Shown here: positions 15,129 to 23,442 of the stretch, piece after piece
Position numbering within the stretch: the first letter of the stretch is position 1
How the letters are laid out: each line of letters starts with the position of its first letter
Source: an uncultured Solirubrobacteraceae bacterium
GTDB lineage: Bacteria > Actinomycetota > Thermoleophilia > Solirubrobacterales > Solirubrobacteraceae
Assembly (NCBI GenBank): GCA_955652345.1
Contig: CATPBV010000112.1
Coordinates: 1-48,441 of the forward strand
Length of the DNA: 48,441 bases
Reading direction: 5' to 3'
The notes under the pieces: model-generated
Databases searched by the model: none
What the model was told of the DNA's origin: nothing
What the model saw: the letters and a program-made list of their open reading frames with translations, nothing else
Made by a program: the position numbers and the translations under genes

Positions 15129-15770
15129 ATGAAACGCGGTGTGAGACTGTTCGTGGCCAGTGTCACCGCCGGGGCGCTCGTGGCGAGCGCGGTCACCGCG
15201 GAGGCGGCCGTGCACTGGCTGATCACCAGCCCGAAGCAGGTCAAGCCCGGCACGCTGACGTTGAATGACCTCTCGAAGGGTGCTCGCCAGACTCTGCAGG
15301 GGGCTCACGGGCCGAAGGGCGCCACCGGCGCGCCGGGTCCCAAGGGCGATCCGGGCACGCCGGGCACGGTCGGGCCCGGCTCCGTGCACACGATGTACGC
15401 GACCGTCCCCGAGGGACAGAGCACGACGCTCATCTCGCTGCCGACGATCGGCGAGATCGACGCGACCTGCACCACCACGGGCACCGCCCCGTTCATCAAG
15501 ACGACGATCACGTACAACAACACGACCGGTCAATCCGTATGGCTTCTCACGCTGCCGGCCGGCGTTCCCCCGACGGCCCTGACTCTTACCCCCGGCCAGA
15601 CTCTAGGCACCGACCTCACCGGGAACTCGCAGGGCGTGCTCTTTCTACACGTGCGCTACGGCGCAAGCGCGGCCAGCTCGCACGTCGGCACGGCGGACGT
15701 CTGGGTGTATCAGGCGCACAACCAGGGCTGCTACGTGTCGGGCGTCGTCAACTCCAACGACCTCGGCTGA
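15129..15770 (+). CDS. Secreted protein with short collagen-like repeat
   Basis: A 213-residue exported protein from ATG 15129. Residues 1-26 form a Sec signal ending A-E-A-A. At about residues 59-82 eight Gly-X-Y triplets occur (GPKGATGAPGPKGDPG and on), the minimal collagen-like stretch often found in bacterial surface proteins. The remaining 130 residues are Thr/Ser/Gly-rich beta-strand sequence with two cysteines and no recognised fold. The protein may form trimers at the cell surface, but the triplet run is short for a stable triple helix. The unit is flanked by an inverted repeat upstream and a GC hairpin downstream. Confidence 0.75.
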   Translation: MKRGVRLFVASVTAGALVASAVTAEAAVHWLITSPKQVKPGTLTLNDLSKGARQTLQGAHGPKGATGAPGPKGDPGTPGTVGPGSVHTMYATVPEGQSTTLISLPTIGEIDATCTTTGTAPFIKTTITYNNTTGQSVWLLTLPAGVPPTALTLTPGQTLGTDLTGNSQGVLFLHVRYGASAASSHVGTADVWVYQAHNQGCYVSGVVNSNDLG

Positions 15771-15789
15771 GCGCCGCGCACACCGGCGC
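15771..15789. terminator. GC-rich hairpin between convergent genes
   Basis: GCGCCG and CGGCGC arms directly after the collagen-like gene's stop, just before the end of the convergent acyl-CoA dehydrogenase. No T-run follows; assignment is by position. Confidence 0.4.
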
Positions 15790-15797
15790 GGGGCGCG

Positions 15798-17009
15798 TCA
15801 GAGCTTGTTGCGCTCGAGCAGCTTGCGGCCGATCAGCATCCGCTGGATCTCGGATGTCCCCTCGCCGATCAACAGCAGCGGCGCGTCACGGTACAGCCGC
15901 TCGATCTCGTACTCCTTGGAGTAGCCGTACCCGCCGTGGATCCGGAACGCCTCCTCGACGCAGAAGCGCCCGGCCTCCGAGGCGAACAGCTTGGCCATAC
16001 CCGCCTCGAGGTCTGAGCGCTCACCGGCGTCCTTCAGCCGCGCGGCACGCAGCGTCAGCAGGCGCGCCGCCTCGATCTGCGTCGCCATATCCGCAAGCTT
16101 GAACTGGATCGCCTGATGCTGGGCGATCCGCTTGCCGAACGTCTTGCGCTCCTGGGAGTACTTCAGCGCCAGCTCGAGTGCGCGCTGCGCGATGCCCACC
16201 CCGCGGGCGGCGACGTTCACGCGACCCACCTCGAGGGCGTCCATCATCTGTGGAAAGCCCTTGTTCAGCCCGGTGTCCTCACCACCGAGGATGTTCTCCG
16301 CAGGACAGCGGTAGCCGTCGAACACGAGCTCGGTGGACTCGACGCCCTTGTAGCCCATCTTCTTGATCTGCGGTGGAACGTTGACGCCGGCGTATTGGCC
16401 GGTGTTCTCGCTGACGCCCGGCTCTTTCTCGGCGATGAAACAAGTCAGGCCGCGGTGCTTGGGCTCGACGCTCGGATCCGTCCGCACGAGCACGAACACG
16501 AGGGCCGCACGCAGGCCGTTGGTGACCCACATCTTCGTCCCATTGATCTCGTACGTCTCGTTGTCGACCCTCTTCGCCGCCGTCTTGATCGCCGCGACGT
16601 CGGAGCCGAGCTCGGGCTCTGACAGGCTGAACGCGGCGCGGATCTCGCCGGTCGCCATCCGCGGCAGGTAGCGCTGCTTCTGCTCATCGGTGCCGAACTT
16701 CATCAGCAGATAGCCACCGATGAAGTGCGTGTTGACGATCCCCGAGATCGAGATCCATCCGCGTGAGAGCTCCTCGACGATCATCGCGTAAGTCGTCAGG
16801 TCGAGGCCCATTCCGCCGTATTCCTCGGGGATCGTCACTCCGAACAGGCCGAGCTCCTTCATCTGCTCGACGATCGGCTCGGGGAAGCTGTCCTCGTGGT
16901 CGTAGTGCTCGGCGCTGGGGATGATCTGCTCGTCCGCGAACTGGCGGACCATCTCGCAGATCGCCCGCTGTTCGTCCGTCCTCTCGGTGTAGGGAGTTGT
17001 GACCGCCAT
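15798..17009 (-). CDS. Acyl-CoA dehydrogenase
   Basis: A 403-residue FAD flavoprotein of fatty-acid oxidation. It has the N-terminal helical domain (RTDEQRAICEMVRQFADEQI, EEYGGMGLD), the substrate/FAD loop FSLSEPELGSDVAAI, the central beta domain with NGTKMWVTNG, and the C-terminal helical domain. The signature Y-R-D-A-P-L-L-L-I-G-E-G-T-S-E-I holds the glutamate expected to abstract the alpha proton. Chain-length preference cannot be judged. The gene lies 2 bp after the DUF427 gene in the same direction, so the two form one unit. The upstream partner suggests a lipid or CoA-ester pathway, but this is only context. Confidence 0.92.
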   Translation of the reverse strand: MAVTTPYTERTDEQRAICEMVRQFADEQIIPSAEHYDHEDSFPEPIVEQMKELGLFGVTIPEEYGGMGLDLTTYAMIVEELSRGWISISGIVNTHFIGGYLLMKFGTDEQKQRYLPRMATGEIRAAFSLSEPELGSDVAAIKTAAKRVDNETYEINGTKMWVTNGLRAALVFVLVRTDPSVEPKHRGLTCFIAEKEPGVSENTGQYAGVNVPPQIKKMGYKGVESTELVFDGYRCPAENILGGEDTGLNKGFPQMMDALEVGRVNVAARGVGIAQRALELALKYSQERKTFGKRIAQHQAIQFKLADMATQIEAARLLTLRAARLKDAGERSDLEAGMAKLFASEAGRFCVEEAFRIHGGYGYSKEYEIERLYRDAPLLLIGEGTSEIQRMLIGRKLLERNKL

Positions 17010-17011
17010 GC

Positions 17012-17884
17012 TCAGCCCCGGGTCTGCGCCGGCGGGGCGTTCTGCGCCTCGGTGCGGACGCCATGGCTCCAGGGGGACTCAGGGCGCTGCTGGAGCTCGC
17101 CGTCGAGCTCGAGGTCGACGCGTTCGTTGAAGAAGCAGTGAAGCCCTTTGATCCGGATCGCCTCAGGGAGCGGGTCCGTGTAGCACCACACCAGATCCAT
17201 TTCGATTCCCTTGCCATCGAGTTTCACCGAGTGGTAGCCGGCGGCGCCCTTGTAGGGGCAGTGGGTGATCGTGTCGCTCGGCTCGAGCTCCGCGACGATG
17301 TCATCTGCGGGCAGGTACCAGCGGGCGGGGAGATTCGACTCGAACAGGGCGACCGCTTCGGTGCTCTCGGCGAGCAGCTGGCCATCGAGCGAGATCCGGA
17401 CATGACGGTCCGAGCGGAGAATGTCGATCCGGTGGTAGGGGTCGCGCGGGTGGACGAACACCTCCTCGTCCTCCTCGAGCCAGCCGTCCATCCGGTTCCA
17501 GTAGAACGCGATCAGGTTCTTGATCGGCGGCGCGCCGGCGATCGGATCGGGGTAGTACCAGGCTCCCGCTTCGACCACCCGCTCGGGCGCGCGGATCGTG
17601 TAGTACGAGGCCTGGCCCTTCTTCGGGCATCGTGTGTGCCGGTCGCTTGGCTCGAGCACGTCGTCTCTGACGTCCTCGGGCGGGAAGTAGTAGACGGGCT
17701 GGTGGCCCGACTCATGCAGGATCATCGCCTGGCGGCTGTCCGCGATCGTCTCCCCCGCGACGACGACCCGGATGCGCTTCAGCGTCGGCTCCAGGTACAG
17801 CGCCTTGCCGGGCGGCGGGGGCTCGAAGTTGAACTTCCCCGCCGGTTCGCGCCCGAACGGTCCGTTGCCGGTCATCATGCCCAT
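17012..17884 (-). CDS. Tandem DUF427 protein
   Basis: A 290-residue cytosolic protein made of two DUF427 modules. The first (about residues 35-130) contains V-V-V-A-G-E-T-I-A-D-S-R and H-T-R-C-P-K-K-G-Q-A-S-Y-Y. The second (about 150-260) contains I-S-L-D-G-Q-L-L-A-E-S-T and T-H-C-P-Y-K-G-A-A-G-Y-H. Both keep the C-P-x-K-G signature. The family is common in actinobacteria and fungi; its biochemical role is not established. It is the first gene of a two-gene unit with the acyl-CoA dehydrogenase (2-bp gap). ATG at 17878 is an alternative start. Confidence 0.85.
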   Translation of the reverse strand: MGMMTGNGPFGREPAGKFNFEPPPPGKALYLEPTLKRIRVVVAGETIADSRQAMILHESGHQPVYYFPPEDVRDDVLEPSDRHTRCPKKGQASYYTIRAPERVVEAGAWYYPDPIAGAPPIKNLIAFYWNRMDGWLEEDEEVFVHPRDPYHRIDILRSDRHVRISLDGQLLAESTEAVALFESNLPARWYLPADDIVAELEPSDTITHCPYKGAAGYHSVKLDGKGIEMDLVWCYTDPLPEAIRIKGLHCFFNERVDLELDGELQQRPESPWSHGVRTEAQNAPPAQTRG

Positions 17885-17963
17885 CGCGCCTCCAGGTTAT
17901 CGATCGGCCGTGAACGGCTCCTAACTTGAGTCGGAGGCGGGTGCAGCCGATCACTACGAACAA

Positions 17964-19379
17964 GTGCCACGCCTCGCCTCGATCATCGCCGTCCTGGTCG
18001 CGATGCTCTGCGCCGGCTGCGCAAGCACCGCCACCGCCACCGCCACCGCCACCGCCACCGCCACCGCCGCCTCGCCGGGCGAGCCGACGCCGCCCCACGG
18101 CGGGGTCACGATCTACGTCGACGCCACGCGCGGCAACGATAGGGCTCCGGGAACGCGGGCCCGCCCTGTTCGCACAGTGACGGCCGCCTGGAACCGGATC
18201 CCGCAGGCGCACGCGCTCCGCCATCCGTACACGATCGTCCTGTTTCCAGGGCGATGGAGTGCTGCCGACACTCCCAACTACTGGCAGTCGCGCTGGGGTA
18301 GCCCGCGGGCCGAGGTCACGCTGCGGGCGGCATCGCCGGGGACGGCGACGCTGCCTGCGGTGAACATGTTCGACGTCCGCTGGCTGCTGATCGACGGCGT
18401 CCGCTTCAGCGACCAGTTCGACCTGTTCCACTGCGAGCGGTGCACCCACATGCTGATCGAGCACTCGCGCTTCGACGGCTCCCAGCAGCTGCTCGACGCG
18501 GTCAAGTTCAACCAGTCGACGTGGATCTTCCTGCGCCACGACAGGATCACCGGCGCCTCGCAGAATCCCCTCCAGTTCGTAGCCGTCCAGCACGGCGCGG
18601 TCACGGACACCGAGTTCGCCGACGGCGGTGACTGGTGCGCGTACTTCAAGGGCGGTTCGGCCGACCTCCTGATCGCCCGCAACCGCGTCCACGACTGCGG
18701 CACCGGCGGGCTGCTCGCGGGCCAGGGGTCCGGGCTCCAATTCATGGTGCCGCCGTTCTTCCGCTACGAGGCTTACCGGATCGTGATCGCCCAGAACTGG
18801 GTCTGGAGGACCCGGGGGGCAGGCATCGGCGTCAACGGCGGGATGCAGGTCGCGCTCGTCGACAACCGGTTGTGGGACACCGGGTCGGCGTCGCACGCGG
18901 TCGAGATCGACTACGGGCTGCGCAGTTGCGACGGCCACCCAGGAGACCCGGGACGCCAGCTCTGCAGCCAGTATCTCGCGCTGGGCGCCTGGGGGACCAC
19001 CCGTGTCGACGACGGCAGCAACGAGGTCAGGATCCCCAACCTCGACGTCACCGTGGCCGGCAACGTGATCGCCAACTCGCGCGTTCAGGGCGATGAGCTG
19101 ATGGACATCGCCGCGCCGTTCAGCGGTCCCGACCAGGCGGGCTCGGGGCTCGGCGCCGTCCGGGCCGACGACGGCCTGCGGGTCTTCGACAACCTGTTTG
19201 CGGTCGGTCGCGGGCTCCCCAACGGGACGGGCAACTGCCGGGTGTCCGATTGCCGGCATCTGCGGGGCGTCAACACCGTGATGGGGCCGAGCGATCCGTT
19301 CGTCAACGCGGCGACAGGGGATCTTGCCCTGCGCCGGGCCTGGCGCGGCGTGCCGGTGCCCGGCTACTGGCGCGGATAG
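17964..19379 (+). CDS. Lipoprotein with right-handed parallel beta-helix fold
   Basis: A 471-residue exported protein from GTG 17964. The signal ends in lipobox L-C-A-G-C at residue 19, followed by a Thr-Ala repeat linker encoded by the hexanucleotide tract 18026-18067. The mature domain starts I-Y-V-D-A-T-R-G-N-D-R-A-P-G-T, the classic entry to pectate-lyase-like beta-helices, and continues with coils such as L-L-I-D-G-V-R-F-S, L-I-E-H-S-R-F-D-G, L-I-A-R-N-R-V-H-D-C-G-T-G-G and D-V-T-V-A-G-N-V-I-A-N-S. It is likely anchored outside the membrane and may bind or cleave polysaccharide; no catalytic residues can be assigned. No strong ribosome site is seen before the GTG, so the start is tentative. 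Confidence 0.78.
   Translation: MPRLASIIAVLVAMLCAGCASTATATATATATATAASPGEPTPPHGGVTIYVDATRGNDRAPGTRARPVRTVTAAWNRIPQAHALRHPYTIVLFPGRWSAADTPNYWQSRWGSPRAEVTLRAASPGTATLPAVNMFDVRWLLIDGVRFSDQFDLFHCERCTHMLIEHSRFDGSQQLLDAVKFNQSTWIFLRHDRITGASQNPLQFVAVQHGAVTDTEFADGGDWCAYFKGGSADLLIARNRVHDCGTGGLLAGQGSGLQFMVPPFFRYEAYRIVIAQNWVWRTRGAGIGVNGGMQVALVDNRLWDTGSASHAVEIDYGLRSCDGHPGDPGRQLCSQYLALGAWGTTRVDDGSNEVRIPNLDVTVAGNVIANSRVQGDELMDIAAPFSGPDQAGSGLGAVRADDGLRVFDNLFAVGRGLPNGTGNCRVSDCRHLRGVNTVMGPSDPFVNAATGDLALRRAWRGVPVPGYWRG
18026..18067. repeat. Hexanucleotide tandem repeat, CACCGC x7
   Basis: Seven exact 6-bp copies encode (Thr-Ala)7 immediately after the lipobox cysteine. Because the unit is 6 bp, copy-number change would alter linker length by two residues without breaking the frame. 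Confidence 0.9.
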
Positions 19380-19431
19380 CGCCTGCCGCCGCGGGGTTCG
19401 CCGAGATCAGCTCGATGGCAACCTAAGGGAC

Positions 19432-20904
19432 GTGAACTTCGCACGCGATGTGGTCGACGCGGCGCCTGCTGCCCGCCGTGCCATGGTCTCGATCTCACGC
19501 CAGGGAGAGCGCCGGGAGTGGAGCTTCGGCGAGGTGGCGGACCAGACCGCGCGCCTCGCGGGCACGATGCGACGGCACGGAGTCGGCCGGGGAGACGTGG
19601 TGCTGACGCTGATCGGCAACCGTCCGGAGTGGGTATTCGCGATGGTGGGGTGCTTTCGCATCGGCGCTGTCGCCTTGGCGTGCAACGAGCAGCTGCGCGC
19701 GGGCGATCTGCGCCACCGGATCGACGCCGCCGGACCGAAGCTGATCGTGGCCGACGAGCACGACCTCGCCGAGCTGGCGGCGGCCGGGCCGAACTGTCCG
19801 GTGCTGAGCGTGCCGGACCGAGCGCTGTTCGCCTCTGAGCCTGCGGAGGCCGTCGAGCTCTCGCCGAGCGACCCGTGTCTGATCACGTTCACGAGCGGCA
19901 CCACTGGCGAGCCGAAGGGCGTCGTCCACGGCCAGCGCTACCTCCCCGGCCAGCGCCTGCAGGCGACCAGCTGGCTCGGCGCCGAAGAGGGCGACCTCGT
20001 GTGGTGCACCGCCGCCAGCGGGTGGTCGAAGTCCGCGCGAAACGCGTTCATCGCGCCATGGCTCCAGGGCGCCGCCGCGCTACTGCACGACGCCCGCTTC
20101 GACCCCGCGCAGCGCCTGGAGATACTCGCCTCGGAGCGGGTCAACATCCTGTGCATGGCGCCGACCGAGTACCGCGTGATCGCCAAGCGGACCCCGCTCG
20201 CGCCGATGCCGGCGATGCGCTCGCTCGTCGCCGCCGGCGAGGCGCTCAACCCAGAGATCCTGCGGGCGTTCGATGAGTCGACCGGACTCGAGATCCGCGA
20301 CGGCTACGGGCAGACCGAGACCGGCCAGCTAACGGGGATGCCGATTGGCGAGCCGGCAAGACCGGGCTCGATGGGCCGTGCGCTGCCGGGGATCGACCTG
20401 CAGGTGCGCGAGGGGGAGCTCGTCCTGGCCGACCCGGGCACCGACCCCACTTTCTTCATCGGCAACCTGGACGGCCGCCCAGCGCCGCTGGGCGAGCCGT
20501 GGCACACCGGCGACCGGGTCAGGCGAGACGCCGACGGATACCTGTACTTCGAAGGTCGGACGGACGACGTGATCATCTCCGCCGGATATCGGATCGGACC
20601 ATTCGAGGTCGAGTCGGCGCTCGTGTCCCACAGCTCAGTGGCCGAGGCGGCGGTCGTCGGCGTGCCCGACGACGAGCGCGGCTCGCTGGTCAGGGCCGTC
20701 GTCGTGCTGCGGGAGGGGTACGCCCCGAGCGACGACCTCGCCCGCGAGCTTCAGGAGCACGTCAGAGCTCAGACCGCCCCATACAAGTACCCGCGAATCG
20801 TCGAGTTCGCCTCCGAGCTGCCGAAGACGGCGAGTGGAAAGGTGCAGCGCGCGCTGTTGCGAGCGGAGCCGCCGGCGCCGCTACGCTGGAATCATGAGCG
20901 CTGA
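19432..20904 (+). CDS. AMP-forming acyl-CoA synthetase (ANL superfamily)
   Basis: A 490-residue enzyme from GTG 19432 with AAGGGA just upstream. It carries the ATP/AMP-binding P-loop TSGTTGEPKGV, the A5 motif GYGQTETGQ, A7 WHTGDRVRRD, A8 GRTDDVIISAGYRIGPFEVE and the A10 lysine in TASGKVQR. These show activation of a carboxylic acid to acyl-AMP and then acyl-CoA. The closest class by eye is the medium-chain/acetyl-CoA-synthetase-like group; the acid cannot be named. The GATase gene starts inside its last 11 bases, so they are co-transcribed. Neighbouring acyl-CoA dehydrogenase lies 2.4 kb away on the opposite strand. Confidence 0.9.
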   Translation: MNFARDVVDAAPAARRAMVSISRQGERREWSFGEVADQTARLAGTMRRHGVGRGDVVLTLIGNRPEWVFAMVGCFRIGAVALACNEQLRAGDLRHRIDAAGPKLIVADEHDLAELAAAGPNCPVLSVPDRALFASEPAEAVELSPSDPCLITFTSGTTGEPKGVVHGQRYLPGQRLQATSWLGAEEGDLVWCTAASGWSKSARNAFIAPWLQGAAALLHDARFDPAQRLEILASERVNILCMAPTEYRVIAKRTPLAPMPAMRSLVAAGEALNPEILRAFDESTGLEIRDGYGQTETGQLTGMPIGEPARPGSMGRALPGIDLQVREGELVLADPGTDPTFFIGNLDGRPAPLGEPWHTGDRVRRDADGYLYFEGRTDDVIISAGYRIGPFEVESALVSHSSVAEAAVVGVPDDERGSLVRAVVVLREGYAPSDDLARELQEHVRAQTAPYKYPRIVEFASELPKTASGKVQRALLRAEPPAPLRWNHER

Positions 20905-21733
20905 TGGGACGTCGATGAACGACGGCGACGGGCGGCCGGTGAACGATCGCGACGGGCGGTCCGCAGGCGACGACGAAGGGCGGCCCGTAGTCGGAATCTG
21001 TACCAGCCTGACCAACGCCCGGTGGGGGGTCTGGAACCAGCGCGCCGCGCTGCTGGCTTTCGGCTACATAGCGGCGATCCAGCGGGCTGGAGGTCTGGCC
21101 GTGATGATCCCCCCCGACGTTCGGCTCGAGCAGGATCCCGACGAGATGCTCGATCTGATCGACGGGTTGATCCTGGCGGGTGGCGAGGACGTCGACCCGG
21201 CCGCGTATGGCGCCGGGCGCCACCCCATGACCAGGCACACGGTCCCCGAGCGCGACCGGGTTGAGCTAGCGCTCTCCCGTCGCGCGATCGAGCGCGACAT
21301 TCCGGTGCTCGGGATCTGCCGAGGGATGCAGCTGATGAACGTCGCGCTCGGCGGAACGCTGCACCAGCATCTGCCCGACGAGGTCGGCCACGAAGACCAC
21401 CGGCGATTTCCCGGGAGCTTCGACGGCGCCGATCACGACGTGCGCCTGCGCGACGGATCGCTGGCCGCCCGGGCGGCCGGCGAGGAGCTGCACGGCACCA
21501 AGTCGCACCATCACCAGGGAATCGACGAGGTCGGCGACGGGCTCGAGGTGAGCGGCTATTCCACGCTCGACGACCTGCCCGAAGCAATCGAAGCGCCGGA
21601 GCGCCGGTTCGTCCTAGGCGTCCAGTGGCATCCGGAGGCCGACCAGAGCAGCCGCGTGGTCGAGGCGCTCGTCCGCGAGGCCGCCGCCTATCGCAGCGCT
21701 CGCATCCAGGCGCTCCCGGAGACGGCGGGCTAG
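20894..21733 (+). CDS. Class I glutamine amidotransferase, gamma-glutamyl-GABA hydrolase family
   Basis: A 279-residue peptidase C26-type enzyme from ATG 20894. The nucleophile cysteine is in L-G-I-C-R-G-M-Q-L-M-N-V, the histidine-glutamate pair is in V-Q-W-H-P-E, and the oxyanion glycine is in ILAGGEDV. PuuD-like members hydrolyse gamma-glutamyl amides such as gamma-glutamyl-GABA. The first 30 residues are an Asp/Gly/Arg-rich stretch with three imperfect copies of N-D-G-D-G-R-P, encoded by direct DNA repeats, and are not part of the fold; translation might begin later. It overlaps the acyl-CoA synthetase by 11 bp and converges with ilvA, sharing 3 bp at the stops. Confidence 0.88.
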   Translation: MSADGTSMNDGDGRPVNDRDGRSAGDDEGRPVVGICTSLTNARWGVWNQRAALLAFGYIAAIQRAGGLAVMIPPDVRLEQDPDEMLDLIDGLILAGGEDVDPAAYGAGRHPMTRHTVPERDRVELALSRRAIERDIPVLGICRGMQLMNVALGGTLHQHLPDEVGHEDHRRFPGSFDGADHDVRLRDGSLAARAAGEELHGTKSHHHQGIDEVGDGLEVSGYSTLDDLPEAIEAPERRFVLGVQWHPEADQSSRVVEALVREAAAYRSARIQALPETAG

Positions 21734-22968
21734 CGCAGCACTCGCGGCTCGGAGTAGCCCGCCTCGCGGACCGCCCGCGCGACCTCCTCGGCATGGGCCT
21801 GCCCGCGCGTCTGGAGCACAAGCTGCACGGCGCTCTCGCGCACGTGCAGGTCGAATCCCTCGCGGATGTGCTCCACATCGACGAGGTTCGCGCGATGCTC
21901 GCCCACGACCGAGAGCAGTCCGGCGAGCGCGCCCGGGCGATCCGGCAAGCTCGCAAGCAGCACAAGACGCCTCCCGGCCTGGCTCTCGTGGTGACGGGTG
22001 ATGTCGGCAAGGAGCCCGGCGTCGACGTTGCCGCCGGACAGCACGACCACGGTGGTGCCCTCGCCGCGCGGGATCACCTTTCCACCTAGCAACGCAGCGA
22101 CGCCGACCGCCCCCGCGCCCTCCACGACGAGCTTCGCTCGCTCGAGCAGGAACACCATCGCCTCCGCGACGTCGTCCTCCGAAACGACGGCGATCTGGTC
22201 GACCCAGCGCTCGACAAGACCGTATGTCAGTCCTCCCGGCTGCTTCACCGCGATCCCGTCGGCGATTGTCAGCGACGGGGCCACCGCGACCGGCGCTCCG
22301 GCCTCGAGCGAGCGCGGATACGGGGCGAAGCTCTCGACTTGGACGCCGATCACCTCGACCTCGGGCCGGTGGGACTTGAGCGCGATCGCGAGACCGCTTG
22401 CCAGGCCGCCGCCCCCGACCGGCACGATCGCAGCCGTGATGTCCGGCACCTGGGCGAGCAGCTCCAGTCCCAGCGTTCCCTGTCCGGCGATCACGTCTGG
22501 ATCGTCGAACGGATGGACGAACGCGAGACCCTCCCGGATCGCGCACTCCCGTGCGGCGGTGAGCGAGTCCTCGACGGTCACACCGACCAGGTGCACCTGG
22601 GCGCCGAGCTCGGTGGCGGCCTCGACCTTCGCGATCGCGGCCGCCTCCGGCATGTACACCACGCAACGCACCCGGCGCGCCCGCGCGGCGTAAGCCAGGG
22701 CCTGGGCGTGGTTACCCGCGCTCGCGGTCACCACGCCGTCCGCGCACGCGTCTCCAAGGGCGGCGATCTTAGCCAGGCCGCCCCGAAGCTTGAAGGAGCC
22801 AGTTCGCTGGAGGTTCTCCGCCTTCAGCGCGACGGTCACGCCGGTGCGCTTGCTGAGCGTGCTCGAACTGAGCACGGGCGTCTCGCGTACCACGCCCGCT
22901 CCCGCCTCCGCCGCCCGCTCGATGTCTGCGAGCGAGACCGCGTCGCCCCGGCGCGGATGCTTTCTCAG
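21730..22968 (-). CDS. ilvA: Threonine ammonia-lyase (dehydratase) with ACT domain
   Basis: A fold-type II PLP enzyme, about 412 residues. It begins V-S-L-A-D-I-E-R-A and has the PLP lysine in TGSFKLRGG, the phosphate-binding loop VPVGGGGLASG, and a C-terminal ACT regulatory domain (about residues 330-412) that could bind isoleucine, valine or similar. The reaction is L-threonine to 2-oxobutanoate and ammonia, in isoleucine synthesis or threonine breakdown. No ATG, GTG or TTG lies close to the expected N-terminus; the best candidate is CTG at 22966-22968, which overlaps the ridA stop as CTGA with GGTGG upstream. RidA lies immediately upstream, matching its role in removing the reactive enamine/imine products. 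Confidence 0.9.
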   Translation of the reverse strand: MRKHPRRGDAVSLADIERAAEAGAGVVRETPVLSSSTLSKRTGVTVALKAENLQRTGSFKLRGGLAKIAALGDACADGVVTASAGNHAQALAYAARARRVRCVVYMPEAAAIAKVEAATELGAQVHLVGVTVEDSLTAARECAIREGLAFVHPFDDPDVIAGQGTLGLELLAQVPDITAAIVPVGGGGLASGLAIALKSHRPEVEVIGVQVESFAPYPRSLEAGAPVAVAPSLTIADGIAVKQPGGLTYGLVERWVDQIAVVSEDDVAEAMVFLLERAKLVVEGAGAVGVAALLGGKVIPRGEGTTVVVLSGGNVDAGLLADITRHHESQAGRRLVLLASLPDRPGALAGLLSVVGEHRANLVDVEHIREGFDLHVRESAVQLVLQTRGQAHAEEVARAVREAGYSEPRVLR

Positions 22969-23354
22969 GGCAGCGCCACCACGGCGTCGATCTCGACCAT
23001 TGCCCCTCTCGGCAGCGCCGCGACGCCGATCGCGACCCGGGCCGGTGGATCTGACTCGAAGAACGACTCGTACACCTCGTTGACCTCCGCGAACGAGGTC
23101 ATGTCGGTCAGGTAGACCGTCATCCGGACTGCGTCGCCGAGCGTGGCGCCCGCGGCGTGGCACACGGCCGCGAGGTTCTCGAGACAGCGCCCCGCCTGGG
23201 CGCCCGGCGTTGCCCCGACGATGTCCCCGGTCCGGGGATCGAGCGGGATCTGGCCGGAGCAGAACAGGAGGCTGCCCGCGCGCATCGCATGAACGTACGG
23301 ACCAACCGCCGCGGGAGCGTCCGGCGCGCTTACCGACTCACGATGTGCTGACAA
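22965..23354 (-). CDS. ridA: RidA family enamine/imine deaminase
   Basis: A 129-residue protein with the typical features A-V-G-P-Y-V-H-A, L-L-F-C-S-G-Q-I-P-L-D-P, a central V-Y-L-T-D-M and the catalytic-arginine segment P-P-A-R-V-A-I-G-V-A-A-L-P-R-G-A. RidA hydrolyses 2-aminoacrylate and related imines made by PLP dehydratases, which protects other PLP enzymes. The start is TTG 23354, with a strong GAGGAGGAG site about 5 nt upstream; longer readings lack this. It is the first gene of a unit with ilvA, which overlaps its stop. The divergent gene at 23443 begins 88 bp away. Confidence 0.9.
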   Translation of the reverse strand: MSAHRESVSAPDAPAAVGPYVHAMRAGSLLFCSGQIPLDPRTGDIVGATPGAQAGRCLENLAAVCHAAGATLGDAVRMTVYLTDMTSFAEVNEVYESFFESDPPARVAIGVAALPRGAMVEIDAVVALP

Positions 23355-23442
23355 CTGATCTCCTCCTCGTCGCGCAGTCGCACAAGCGTATTGGCCATGC
23401 TCGCGCAGCGGTAGCCCGCCTGAGGCCGGGTAGCCTGCTCTT

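Noticed and set aside
17712..19259. 515-codon minus-strand frame with a poly-glycine run
   Set aside because: The Gly run is the hexanucleotide tract read in the wrong frame; the plus-strand beta-helix lipoprotein is the real gene.
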